Source of the DNA: Hygrocybe punicea | Taxonomy: Eukaryota; Basidiomycota; Agaricomycetes; Agaricales; Hygrophoraceae | Direction: 5' to 3' | Length of the DNA: 64,000 bases | Assembly (NCBI GenBank): GCA_963556145.1 | Contig: OY744466.1 | Span: forward strand, 3,224,001 to 3,288,000 | The notes under the pieces: generated by a model | Database searches by the model: none | The model's input: the letters and a program-made list of their open reading frames with translations, nothing else | Told to the model about the DNA's origin: nothing | In this document: piece after piece, positions 1 to 11,167 of the stretch | Position numbering within the stretch: the stretch's first letter is position 1 | Layout of the letters: each line of letters opens with the position of its first letter | Translations under genes and position numbers: made by a program

Positions 1-295
1 AATGGGGTGGGAAGGGGCGTCCTGGTGGGTGAAAATGGGGTGGTGGTAGAAAAAGGGAGTCTGGTGGTGGTTGGGCAGACAGCCAGATCGCGAGGGCTTG
101 AGATCCCCCCGGTTGCTCATTTTCAATGGAAATGGAGTGCAGGGAGTGTAGGCTAGCTGGGGGTGGTTGAAAATGGCATGGGAGTGGGTGTCCTGGTGGT
201 AGAAAACAAGGTGGTGGTGGTGGTTGCGCAGACAGCCGGAACGTGAGGGTCTAAAGCCCCCCAACCTTTCGTTTTCAACCCAAACGAGGTGTCGG
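1..295. repeat. G-rich imperfect direct duplication
   Basis: Two diverged copies of a block of about 130 bp follow each other (about 1-130 and 165-295). Each runs through GTCCTGGTGG, a GTAGAAAA tract, a run of GGTGGTGGTTG, then GCAGACAGCC and a final C-run near CCCCCC. Strong G-over-C skew on the plus strand; no convincing reading frame. It probably belongs to a mobile element that extends outside the window. Confidence 0.5.
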
Positions 296-641
296 GGGTT
301 GATTCATGTCAGCCATGGTCGAAATCGCTGGGACAGCGGGTCTTGACTGTGGAAGAAGTCGGGGAGTCGAGAACTGAGACTCCTGTGACACAAAGTAACA
401 ACTTCCATTTTTCAATCAAATTCCACATCATACAATTTTTTTTTCTTATCCATTGGAGTGGTTTTCTTATTTTTTATGACCTCAAGATAAATCCTATATT
501 CCTGACAATATTCGAGGACAAAATTCCAAAAATCTAGTTTATTCCTGATTTTTTCCAAAAAAAATGGGTTAGGAATGCAGAATTTGGCTCTATAGTTGAT
601 TTCAAACATTAATCCATTATTTAATTAATATAATTATTTAA
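296..641. other. AT-rich stretch without a recognisable gene
   Basis: The sequence becomes AT-rich with T-runs and ends in AATTAATATAATT-type repeats. Short open frames on both strands have no protein-like composition. Nothing was identified here. Confidence 0.4.
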
Positions 642-1537
642 TTACTGACGAACTGCCCTATATTTTGGACTGATAAGAACCATTCTTCCATAAATGGAAG
701 AAATCATAACTTTGCAAAAGCCGCAAGATTTGTGTTGCATGCTTCTCTGGCTGTTTCTGGTGAAAATTTTGTACAGCTGCAAGGTTTTGTGTTGCATGCT
801 TCTCAGGATGTTCCAGATGAAATTTCTGGACAGATGTCCAATTTTGTTTGCCATGTTTCTCTGCATTTTCACTCTGAAATTTCTGTACAGCTGGTACATG
901 TTGTTTGGCATGCTTGTGAGGATTTTCACTGTAATATTTCTGTACAGCTGCCAGATTTTGCTTTGCATGCTTGTTAGGATTTTCACTCTGAAATCTTTGT
1001 ACAGCTGCCAGATTTTGTTTGCCATGTTTCTCTGGATTTTCAAACTGAAATTTCTGCACAGCTGTGAGATTTTGTTTGGCATGCTTATCAGGGTGTTCAT
1101 TGTGAAATTTCTGCACTGCTGCTAGATTCTGTTGTGCATATTTGTCAGCATGTTGTGCTTTAAACTTATTGACTGCTCTGGTGTGACATTTTCTTGTGAC
1201 TTGCAATTGCTTCTTCATCAATCAATTCAAATACTGACACAAAAGTAGGGCAGCTGGAGCACACATGATTCTGTATTGCAGTTTGAAATACTGCATGATT
1301 CATTTTTGAGTGCACATGAATGCTATGATCAGCTGCAATAACTTTCAAATGTGCAATGGTCAATTTGGGAGTCAACAGTTCAAATGGATGATTTACAATT
1401 ACAAGTGACTTCTTAGCTGATGATTTCAGTGAGAGGGCTTCATCTATTGACATATAAGAGTGGAATTTACATTTAACTGCATCCTTACTAGCATTTTCAT
1501 TGGTTGAAGCAGGAAGTAGTTCATGAAGTGTGAATAC
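642..1537 (-). pseudogene. HEL-1 RepHel N-terminal fragment, distal piece (inverted)
   Basis: Read on the minus strand this matches the segment of the intact RepHel protein of HEL-2 encoded around 18130-18690: the block with NHPFELL, KLTIA and FVS.FE followed by a run of KHAKQNLAAVQ-type repeats. A 2-nt deletion relative to HEL-2 near 1200 shifts the frame just before the repeats, so the piece cannot be translated in one frame. It lies head-to-head with the helicase part of the same family at 3919, and the middle (replication initiator) part of the protein is missing. Dead fragment; confident because similarity to 15594-28060 is visible at both DNA and protein level. Confidence 0.85.
712..1167 (-). 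repeat. 57-bp coding tandem repeat, 8 units
   Basis: Eight consecutive 19-residue units of the form KF...HP-KHA-QNLAAVQ are encoded on the minus strand, 57 bp each. The corresponding array in HEL-2 (18457-18684) has only four, more diverged, units. Confidence 0.8.
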
Positions 1538-2987
1538 ACTTGTTTAGTGGGCCAGTGCTGCGCATGGCATGAACAAGTTCTTTTTTCCCCCTTCCGACTT
1601 CCATGATGAAGTAAACAATAAGATTACGTTGCATAAAGCATTTTACATATGGTATGAGACATATAGCATATATTGTATATTGCAAAATATTTGAATGAGT
1701 TCACCTCACACCTCAGCAACATAAAAAGTAGACAAAATAAAACTACCTAGTGGGTCTTCTGTCTTCATCAACCTCCTCGCTTACTGTCATGTTTGCTGTG
1801 CTGCATCATCATGCAATATTCTCAGCCATAAAAGAAATGTTCAAGGAGCAACAGGTCAATTGTCAAACATAACTGTCTCCTAAACAGTATAATAATAATT
1901 GACTTTCATTTTCTCAACCCTACTTCTCCATGACCTTGAATGCTGTACAACAGATGAGTCATCAATATGAAGACAGCTGTACTTGTTGAGTGGGCTAATG
2001 TTGCACATAGCATAAACAAGTCTGTTTTCTTTCATTTTATTTGTATGATTGTTACTAACATTAATAAGTGATTAATATACAATTAACATATAAGATAATG
2101 TGCGATATCACATTAAATTTTATGTTTGAAGTAAAAATAATAGTAGATGATCAGAAATAAGCTTATTTCTGCTTATATGGCTGATATTTTCATGTATGTA
2201 TAGTAATAGTGGTCACATGTGACTATGACTCATATAATCAGCTCAAAATTCAGGATATATGATATAAAATTGCCTTATATGGTTAGAATGGTCACATGTG
2301 ACTGTTACCATTGCGATTAGCAAAAAAATTGCTATACAATATCAGAAATTGCCTTATATGGTTAGAGTGATCACATGTGACTGTCACATCTTACCCAAAA
2401 TGGTTATATTAGTCAGCAGTTCAATTTTTAGCTGATTCTGATAAGAATTGAGGCTAGCATAAATATTATGAATATAATTTCATTTGTGTGAAAATTATTA
2501 TGATGGTCAGTATGCGATTTAGCATATGTTATGCAAACTTACTATATATGGTTAGACTGGTCACATGTGACTATTACCACTGCAATCAGCAACAAATCTG
2601 TTGTACATTATCAAAAATTACCTTATATGGTTGGATTGGTCACATGTGACTGTCATAACTTGCCCAAAATAATTATATTAGTCAACAGTTCGATTTTCAG
2701 CTGATTCTGACAAGAATTGAGGCTGGTACGAATATTTTCAATATAATTTAAAGATAATTTGCGTTTTGTGAGACAACCCATATTTAGATGCTTATGTAAG
2801 CTTGTCCACACATGGCCCCAACAGTTTCTGATTTTCCAATATCAGAAGTAGAATCATATCCCTTGCCCAAAAAAAATTTCTCTATAGGCAATGCACGAAC
2901 ATTAATTAATTAATTAATTAATTATAAACCCTCACTGAACCAGGTCTGATAAAGAATGAGTCTTTTAATAAATTAAAAGAACTTGTA
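1538..2987 (-). mobile_element. Non-autonomous Helitron-like element A inside HEL-1
   Basis: A 1450-bp insertion interrupts the HEL-1 N-terminal sequence between GAATAC and ATTTGC, which are contiguous in HEL-2. It starts ACTTGTTTAGTGGGCC and ends in a hairpin and TTGTA, the reverse complement of the HEL-2 termini, with no target-site duplication. It has no coding capacity. Inside are repeated TCACATGTGA palindromes next to CCTTATATGGTT motifs, as in the HEL-2 flanks. Interpretation: an internally deleted derivative mobilised by the full element. Confidence 0.85.
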
Positions 2988-3665
2988 ATTTGCTTTGCCT
3001 CCACCACTACATTCAATATGAACATTAGCACTGAAAGGTATATTGTCAAATTTGAAAATGTCATATAATTTCAAAGTTTTATTGCAAATATAATGAGCAG
3101 ACATTTGAAAAGCAAGGAAATGATACAAAACTAAGACAAGCAACAGAATTGCTCCACTGGCTAATACAGGTAGTTTGTTTATATATTTTAAGTAAGCTCC
3201 GAAGTCATGTTTTTTAAACAGATTCTGTTGAAGTTTCAACTTAACATACATGCACCTATTAGCAATGCTGGTTGTATAATGATACTCAGAAAGCAAAACA
3301 CACATGTTCAAGAAGATTCTGGCATATAGCTCAAATAGAAAAGAGTGATGAGCTGATTGACCACTAGACAGAACAAATTCACTATTGTTGTGGATACTTG
3401 CGATTTTTTCAGGTGAAACAAGAGGTGGACTGATGAACAGAGACTAAACTTGGTAAATAAGTGGGATTTTCATACTTTGTCAGTAAAAATTCAAGGTAAC
3501 AGGGCATAGAATGACATTTTGTATGACAGATACAGTTGGTATGACATGGACATTTTGTATGACATTTGTAGGAGGCACAAGGCCAATTCTAGTAACAACA
3601 CATTGTGCCCAAGACATTGCAGGAATAACAATCACTAGATATTGCAACATTTTTAATATTGTTGT
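2988..3665 (-). pseudogene. HEL-1 RepHel N-terminal fragment, proximal piece (inverted)
   Basis: Continues the minus-strand fragment on the other side of element A. It encodes the stretch equivalent to HEL-2 17430-18090, with LLSEYHYTTSIA, KLKLQQNLF, HFLAFQMS and ECSGGGKAN. A short deletion and a stop within the region equivalent to HEL-2 17560 break the frame. The match fades near 3665, before the likely start of the protein. Non-functional remnant. Confidence 0.82.
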
Positions 3666-3918
3666 AGCGCACTAAAAGTAATTCTACCTGCTCTTCCATT
3701 CCTCTCTATACCATAAGACAGAACCAAAAAGCAAAGAAGTGAACAAAGAGAGAAAAAAACATTCACATCCACCAACAAAATTTGTCAACCTGTCCAAGTA
3801 GCTAAAGGTGCAAAAGTCATGAAAAAAGGTGTCAAAAAACCTTAGAAAAAAGTCCAAGAGGTTGCGAAAAAGTGCAAGGCCACCAAGGGTTTCAAAAAGG
3901 ACCCCAGATTTTGCTGAT
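3666..3918. other. Unassigned junction between the two halves of HEL-1
   Basis: About 250 bp of A-rich DNA separates the inverted N-terminal fragment from the forward helicase fragment. No resemblance to HEL-2 was found and no gene-like frame stands out. This is where the replication-initiator part of the element should be, so it marks a rearrangement breakpoint. Confidence 0.45.
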
Positions 3919-4812
3919 GTCAGCATTAACAACACACTCTCAGGAAACTGCAATTGGAAAAGCACTCTGGCATCAAGTGACCACAGTTGTGATTCTCAGA
4001 GAAAACATGAGACAGAGGACACAGACAGCTGAGGATGCATTGTTCAGAACTGCCCTTGTCAACATGCGCTATGGCAAATGTACCACACATGATATTCAAT
4101 TTTTGAGAACCAGAATTGCAGGCAAACATCCAGACCAGCCCAATGTTGCCTCCAAGAATTTTAGAAATGTTCCTATCATATGTGGCATTCACTCACAAAA
4201 AGATCAAATCAATCTTCTTGGATGTGACAGATTTGCTGTTGACACCAACCAGAACTTGACTAACTTCTATTCCATTGACAAGTGGGGAAAAGACAAGGAT
4301 GCTGTGAGAAACAAGTCCAAATCTAAAGCTGTACATCAATCCAGTGACATAGACTTTGATACACAAAGAGAGATATGGAAAGTGCATCATGCTGCAACTG
4401 ATAACTTTGCAGGAAAACTCTCTGTGTCTTGGTATGCCTGTGATGCTTCGCAACAATGATGCCACTGAACTCTGCATCACAAAAGGACAAGAAGGATTTG
4501 TTGTTGGCTGGCAGTCAATGAAAGCAAGTCATGGCAAAAGAGTACTTGACACTTTATTTGTTGACCTGGACAAACCTCCAAAGCTGGTGCAGATTCCAGG
4601 ACTGCCTGACAATGTGGTGCCCATTGTAAAAAACACCAAGACAATTCAGTGTGTATTTCCCAGTGACCTCAAGGAATCCATTGAGAGACAACAAGTCTGG
4701 GTGCTACCTAACTTTGCAATGACTGCTCATGCTGCTCAAGGAAAAACACGTCCATTCAATGTTGTGCATTTGAACAATTGCTTCAATCACATGTCATATT
4801 ATTCTTCATTGT
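3919..4812 (+). pseudogene. HEL-1 PIF1-like helicase fragment
   Basis: Matches the C-terminal half of the HEL-2 helicase (about 23060-23940): LRENMRQRTQTAEDALF near the start, then CLGMPVMLRNN and the late helicase motif TAHAAQGKT. Walker A and B motifs are absent because the fragment begins downstream of them. A frameshift near 4425 splits it into two frames. Element B cuts it at 4812. Confidence 0.87.
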
Positions 4813-5878
4813 TACGAGTTCTTTTAATTTATTAAAAGACTCGTTCTTTATCAGACCTGGTTCAGTGAGGATTTGTAATTAATTAATTGATTAATTGATA
4901 AAGTTGATCGCCTATAGACAAAATTTTTTTGGGCAAGAGATATGATTCTACTTCTGATACTGGAAAATCAGATACAGTTGGGGCCATGTGTGGACAAGCT
5001 TACATAAGCATCCAAATATGGGTTGTTACAAAAAAGACAAATTACCTTCCAATTATATTCAAAATATTCATACTGGTCTCAATTTTTATCAGAATCAGCT
5101 GAAAATTGAGCTGCTGACTAATATTATCATTTCGGATCAGGTGTGACAGTGACATGTGACCAATCTAACCATATAAGGCAATTTTTGATATTATATAGCA
5201 AATTTTTTGCTGATCGCAATGGTGACAGTCACATGTGACCAGTCTAACCATATAAGGCAATTTTACACCATATATGCTAAATTTTGAGGTGATCACAGGA
5301 GTCATAGTCACATGTTACCACTGTTACTACATATAGAAATATTAGCCGTATAAGCAGAAATCAGTGTAACTCAGATGATATAACGATATTCTTACTTAAA
5401 ACATATAATTCAATGTGATATCGCTGTATATATTATATGCTAATTATATATTTCAAGCAAAATCACTCATCAATGTTCGTAATAATCAGACAAATAAAAA
5501 TCCAATGACAAAAACAAGACTTTGTTCATGCCATATGTAACATTGGCCCACTCAAGCACAGCTGTCTTCATGTTATCATCTGTTGTGCAGCAAGGTTATG
5601 GAGAAGTAGGGTAGAGAAAATGTAAGTCAATTGTTATCATACTGTTTGAAGGCAGTTGTATTTGACAGTTGACATGTTGCTCTCTTTTTTGGCTGAGAAC
5701 ATTGTATAATGATGAAGCAAAGAAGACATGACAGTGGGAGAGGAGGTCGAGACATGCTGTGCAGTTTTATTTTTTCTACTTTTTATGTTGCTATGGTGAG
5801 AGGCTGCTATGATGAAAGTGGGGAGGGAAAAAAAAGAACTCGTTCATGCCATGCGCAGCACTGGCCCACTAAACAAGT
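4813..5878 (+). mobile_element. Non-autonomous Helitron-like element B inside HEL-1
   Basis: A 1066-bp insertion starting TACGAGTTCTTTTAAT and ending CCCACTAAACAAGT splits HEL-1 helicase sequence that is contiguous in HEL-2 (TTCATTGT next to CTAGAAGTG). Both ends match the ends of HEL-2; no target duplication. It contains AATTAATTAATT, three TCACATGTGA-type palindromes beside ACCATATAAGGC, and the right-hand region shared with HEL-2 27610-28060. No open frame of note. Confidence 0.88.
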
Positions 5879-6894
5879 CTAGAAGTGCCTCTGCTGCTGG
5901 AACTGAATAATTCAAGGCTTTGACACTAAAGTGATCACTAGAGGTTGTTCTGGATATCTGTGACAAGAATTTAGAGAACTAGAATTGCTTGATGAGATTA
6001 CCAGGCTGAGATATGAAGGTGCTTTACCTGACCACATTGATGCTGGTACACGCTCTGTTATGCTTCGAAACTTTCAGCAATGGAAGGGAATTCACTATGT
6101 TCCTGCCAAAACTGATACTGCTATTAAATGGTCACCAACTGATCCATTGCTATTGGCTCATGCTGTCCCTGATAGCCCATGGCAATTGGTTGAAAAAGGC
6201 AAAGGCAAACAGAATGCAGCTGTAATTGTGACTTCATTTGTCCCAGCAAAAGGCTCAGTTGCTATTGGTTCAACCCAAAAACATTCACTTGACACAAACA
6301 ATGAACCAGTAGCTAAAAGGCCTCGGATCACCAAAAACCATGTCAACCAAGGATCCACAAGCAAGCAACAGGTCATTAACTCTCCAGCTGGACTGATCTG
6401 GGATAGAAATGACTACAGCTGTGCATATGACTCATTGTTGGTGATTCTGTTTGATCTGTGGAAAGACAATCATGTGGAGTGGTCTACAGTATTCAGAAGC
6501 ATGAATGATCACTTGAGCACATTGTCTCATGGTTTTTCACAGGTGTTGCACAAAAATGTGGCATTTGAACAGCTCAGAGATCACCTTAGAACTACACTGC
6601 ATAACATGAATCCTACAGACTTTCCTAGAGGCACTGTGGGCATCAGTGTTGCAAATCTGGCTATGGAGTTGTTTAAAGTCAATGACATTGTAGCCTCTTC
6701 TCAACATGAATGTTCTCAATGTGACTTTGCAGAAGAACCCATTGATGACAGACTAGGCTATGTGTTACATGCTGATGACACTATTAAACAGTCTACCATG
6801 AAGTGGGTTGATACCTTGTCACAGAAAACCAATAGAAGATGTCCTGATTGCACCAGCAGAATGAATCAAGTTGTATTTTATAATGAAGCACCAC
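5879..6894 (+). pseudogene. HEL-1 helicase end and USP-like peptidase, first part
   Basis: After element B the HEL-1 gene resumes: end of the helicase (stops at about 5908 and 5959 where HEL-2 has codons), then the linker AKRPRITKNHVNQGS, then a peptidase domain beginning GLIWDRNDYSCAYDSLL. The proposed catalytic Cys lies in NDYSCAYDS, and Cys pairs HECSQCDF and RRCPDC follow. In this copy the linker runs straight into the peptidase, which shows the two domains belong to one ancestral protein. The domain is cut at about 6894 by the fold-back region and resumes at 12812. Confidence 0.85.
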
Positions 6895-6928
6895 ACATGC
6901 ATGTGACTTGTAGACTCTGGTTGACCAC
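6895..6928 (+). repeat. Left 34-bp terminal inverted repeat
   Basis: Starts ACATGCATGTGACTTG and ends GGTTGACCAC. Its exact reverse complement is at 12419-12452. Confidence 0.8.
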
Positions 6929-7340
6929 AGCCAATTCAGGTGGATGATGTTGGTTGTCAAGATTGCAATCATATAGCTACTCAGTCTTCATGACAGAGCA
7001 TATTTAATTATGATGGACAAGGAAAAGGAATTGAACTAGAAGAGAACAATTAATATTCTTTGACATAATATTGAGAAGCTGCTTAAAGAACATTCTGCTC
7101 ATGGAACTGACTGTATGATCTACTATTCAAACTAAATATTAGATGTTAGCCAATCAAAATGCAACATGTTGATTTGTCTCCAGAATGTTCTGAGATTCAA
7201 GAGAATGAACTGAGAGTGTAGAGATATCTTGTGAAAGGACAGTAGAATAGCCCATGTCTGACACTGAGTTATTATAAGCATGATAGTAGAAGATTCTTTG
7301 TATACATGTTTGCTGGCTCGGGTACCATGCAGGGATATCC

Positions 7341-7850
7341 TATGAACTGAAGTGGGACATCCCATAAACAGACCTGGGACATTCCAATATAGACTGGAGG
7401 CATCCCATGAACAGCAGTGGGACATCCCATCAGAGACCTGGGGCATCCCATTACAGTCCTGGGACATCCCATCAGAGTCCTGGAACATCCTATTACAATC
7501 CTGGGGTGTCCCAGTGACATCCCTGGGACATCCCACTATAGACCTGGGACATCCCCATACAACCCTGGGAAAGCCCATTAGAAACCTGGGATGTCCCTGA
7601 GACAGCCCAGTAGAGACCTGGGACAGCCCTGGGACAACCCAGTAGGGACCTGGGACATCTCTGGGACAGCCCATTAGAGACCTGGGACATCCATGGGATA
7701 GCCCTGGGACCGCCCAGGGACAGCCCAGTAGAGACCTGGGACATCCTCATACAGCCCTGGGACAGCCCTGGGACAGCCCAGTAGAGACCTGGGATGTCCC
7801 TGGGACAGCCCTGGGACAGACCATTAGAGACCTGGGACATGCAACTACTT
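7341..7850 (+). repeat. GGGACATCCC minisatellite, left array
   Basis: About twenty imperfect units of 20-27 bp built on ACCTGGGACATCCCAT, with later units drifting to GGGACAGCCC. The right-hand array (11168-11526) carries the reverse-complement motif, so the two arrays face each other across the palindrome. Confidence 0.8.
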
Positions 7851-9373
7851 AAAATAGATATAGCAAATTAAATAATTATTTTACCTAAATACATGGTATT
7901 CTACTTCATCAGGGGAGAGGCAGGGAGGTGGAGGTGGAGGAGAGGACAGGAGAGGGGGCAATGGCAGGGGGAATGGCAGGGGATGGGCAGGGGGAGAAGG
8001 GGCAGGAGGTGGATGGGAGGTGGGGATGGTGGATGGTAGGCAGGAGGAGAAGGGGCAGGTTAGGAAGGGGGAGAAGGGGTAGGAGCCAGTCAGGGGGAGA
8101 AGGGAAAGGAGGGGGGAGGAGGGGAAGGGGAAAAGGGAAAGGGAGGGACCAACACAATTACATACTGGTGTTCCCCTGGTGTCCATGCCCCTCCCCGTCC
8201 TCGCCCTCGTCCCCGTCCTCGTTGCCCTCGTCATCACCGTCCGCGTCCTGGTCCCCGCCGTCGCCCCGGTTGTCGTTATCATTGTCGTTGTCGTCCCCGT
8301 CCCCGTCCTCGTCCTCGTCCTCATCCCAGTCCCGGTCCTAGTCTTCATCCTTGTCCCCGTCATTGTCGTTATCGTTGTCGTTGTCGTCCCCGTCCCTGTC
8401 CTCGTCATCCTCGTCGTTACCACATGGCCCTGTTCCCGTTCGTGTTGTCGTTGCTGTCCTGTTTGCTGTCCCATCCTCGCCATTTCCGTCCTCGTCGTCC
8501 CTGTTGCCGTGGTCCCGTTTCCCCGTCCAATCGTCCTCATTTCCATTGTCCATGGTTCCCGTGCCTGCTGCCCTCCTCGTCGTCCTCGTCTTTGTTAGCC
8601 CTGCCCATTGTGGTCTTCCCGTTGTCGTAGTTCCCGCGCCCACTGTGTCGTCGTCTTTCCCGTTCTCACCGTCATCGCGTTCATCCTCGTTCTTGTCTTC
8701 GTTTACCCCGTCGTCATCATTCCCGTCGTCCTCGTTCTTGCTGTCATGGTCGGCCTGGGTTGTCCCTGTTCATGGCTGCGTCCCCCGTCTCCTTGTCGCC
8801 CGCACCGCGTCTGCTTGATGTTGCTGTTGTGTTTGCGTTTGTTTGGCACGAGGGTGGGGCAAAAAACCTACAAATGTTTAAGTAGTCAGTAGAATGAAGA
8901 AAAAAGATAAAGAACACTTACCTGGGGTGCTCTGGCATCCACACCCGTTGTCGCATCATGGTTGAAAACCACAAGTATTGTTGAACTTGTGCGTGAGAAT
9001 TTCAACCAGGATTTGCCGATGTCCCAAACAGGGTCGAGTTGCCATATAGGGAAGGGTGGCTGGATTTTCTTATTATTATTACATGTACTACAATACCTCA
9101 ATGGCCAGGGCAAGACCCTGAAGAGAAGTAAGTATGATATACCTACCCCAAGGGGAGTTTGTGTATTTTATTTTATTTTATATGTGGAGATATTCGCCAT
9201 GCATTTTATGCCTCTGCCAAAATTGGACCCTTGAACAGCTAACTTTGCAAGTACACGTCAGAAAAATCTAAAATTAATTCTAGGAGTGCTAGGTAAGGTA
9301 TACATTGTGTTCCAGACAAGTGCCTGGTAGTTGGTGGTGCAGGGAATGTGTTGGGGCCAAAATGGAGTTGGAT
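7851..9373. repeat. Left arm of long palindrome
   Basis: The outer part (7851-7915) is the inverse of 10994-11065. The middle (7915-8830) is a G-rich then pyrimidine-rich microsatellite of GTCCTC/GTCCCC type; its partner is GGGGACGAGGAC-type DNA at 10080-10990, similar in kind but not aligned base for base. The inner part (8886-9369) is nearly identical to the inverse of 9505-9986, with at least one substitution (around 8993 against 9878). The long open frames in the microsatellite are artefacts of low complexity. Confidence 0.8.
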
Positions 9374-9473
9374 NNNNNNNNNNNNNNNNNNNNNNNNNNN
9401 NNNNNNNNNNNNNNNNNNNNNNNNNNNNNNNNNNNNNNNNNNNNNNNNNNNNNNNNNNNNNNNNNNNNNNNNN
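9374..9473. other. Assembly gap, 100 N
   Basis: Exactly 100 N, the usual size for a gap of unknown length. It lies at the centre of the palindrome, where a hairpin would hinder sequencing and assembly. Confidence 0.95.
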
Positions 9474-11065
9474 AATCATGAATGGAATGTGAGTGACAAG
9501 TTCATCATATTTTGGCCCCAACACATTCCCTGCACCACCAACTACCAGGCACTTGTCTGGAACACAATGTATACCTTACCTAGCACTCCTAGAATTAATT
9601 TTAGATTTTTCTGACGTGTACTTGCAAAGTTAGCTGTTCAAGGGTCCAATTTTGGCAGAGGCATAAAATGCATGGCGAATATCTCCACATATAAAATAAA
9701 ATAAAATACACAAACTCCCCTTGGGGTAGGTATATCATACTTACTTCTCTTCAGGGTCTTGCCCTGGCCATTGAGGTATTGTAGTACATGTAATAATAAT
9801 AAGAAAATCCAGCCACCCTTCCCTATATGGCAACTCGACCCTGTTTGGGACATCGGCAAATCCTGGTTGAAATTCTCGCGCACAAGTTCAACAATACTTG
9901 TGGTTTTCAACCATGATGCGACAACGGGTGTGGATGCCAGAGCACCCCAGGTAAGTGTTCTTTATCTTTTTTCTTCATTCTACTGACTACTTAAACATTT
10001 GTAGGTTTTTTGCCCCACCCTCGCACCAAACAAACGCAAACACAACAGCAACATCAAGCAGACGCGGTGCGGGCGACAAGGAGACGGGGGACGCAGCCGT
10101 GAACGGGGACAACCCAGGCCGACCACGACAGCAAGGAGGACGACAGGAATGACGGTGACGGGGTAAACGAAGACAAGAACGAGGATGAACGCGACGATGG
10201 CGAGAACAGGAAAGATGACGACACAGCGGGCACGGGAACTACGACAACGGGAAGACGACAACAGGCAGGGCCAGTGAAGGCGAGGACGACGAGGAGGGCA
10301 GTGGGCACAGGGACGGGGACGGGAACAACGGACGACGGAAACGAGGACGACCGGGACGGGGGAACGGGACGATGAGGACACGGAGCCAAGGACGACGGCA
10401 ACAGGGACGACAAGGACGGAAACGGCAAGGACGGGACGGCAAACGGGACGGCAAGGACAACACGAATGGGAACAGGGCCACGCGGTAACGAGGACAATGA
10501 GGACTACGACGAGGATGGGACGACAACGATGGGGACAGGGACGACGGAGACGGGGACAGGGACAGGGACGAGGACGGGGACGAGGACGGCAACAACAACG
10601 ACAATGACAACGACGGGGACCAGGACAAGGATGAGGATGGGGACCGGGACAACAATGAGGACAACAAGGACAATGAGGGTGGGGACCAGGATGGGGACAA
10701 CAACAACGACAACGGGGACGAGGGCGAGGACGCGGAGGGCCGTGGACACCAGGGGAACACCGGTATGTAATTTTTTTGGTCCTCCCTTTCCCTCCTTTCC
10801 CCTTCCCCTCCTCCCTCCTCCCTTCCTTCTCCCCCTGACTGGCTCCTACCCCTTCTCCCCCTTTCTGCCCCTTCTCCCCCTGCCTACCATCCACCATCCA
10901 CCATCCCCACCTCCCATCCACCACCTGCTCCTTCTCCCCCTGCCCACCCCCTGGCATTCCCCCTGACATTCCCCCCTCTCCTCCACCTCCCTGCCACTCC
11001 CCTGATAAAGTAGAATACCATGTATGTAGGTAAAATAATTATTTAATTTGATATATCTATTTTAA
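9474..11065. repeat. Right arm of long palindrome
   Basis: Inverse of the left arm: inner 9505-9986 near-identical, middle 10060-10760 of GGGGACGAGGACGG-type repeats, then C-rich TTCTCCCCCTG-type DNA to 10990, and an outer end GTAGAATACCATGTATGTAGG matching the left arm. No credible gene. Confidence 0.8.
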
Positions 11066-11167
11066 GTGGTTGCTAAATTCAAATTATGTAACATGTGGAT
11101 AGTGAATCAGTGGTATGATTATTATTGTATGACTTGGCAGATGCTGAGCAAGCAGGCAGTCCCACCA

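Noticed and set aside
694..1125. Plus-strand 143-codon frame across the 57-bp repeats
   Set aside because: Antisense shadow of the minus-strand repeat; the minus reading matches HEL-2.
7341..7850. Regular repeats resembling a CRISPR array
   Set aside because: Units are diverged and of uneven length with no constant repeat/unique spacer structure, and the genome is eukaryotic.
7881..8830. Long open frames on both strands rich in Thr/Arg/Gly or Pro/Ser/Val
   Set aside because: They arise from GTCCTC/GTCCCC microsatellites that stay open in several frames on both strands; no protein-like composition.
8886..9986. Identical 75- and 90-residue open frames in both palindrome arms
   Set aside because: They are the same DNA read in inverse orientation; no start context, splice logic or recognisable domain.
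9980..10969. 329-codon minus-strand frame rich in Arg/Pro/Cys
   Set aside because: Mirror image of the left-arm microsatellite; low-complexity artefact.
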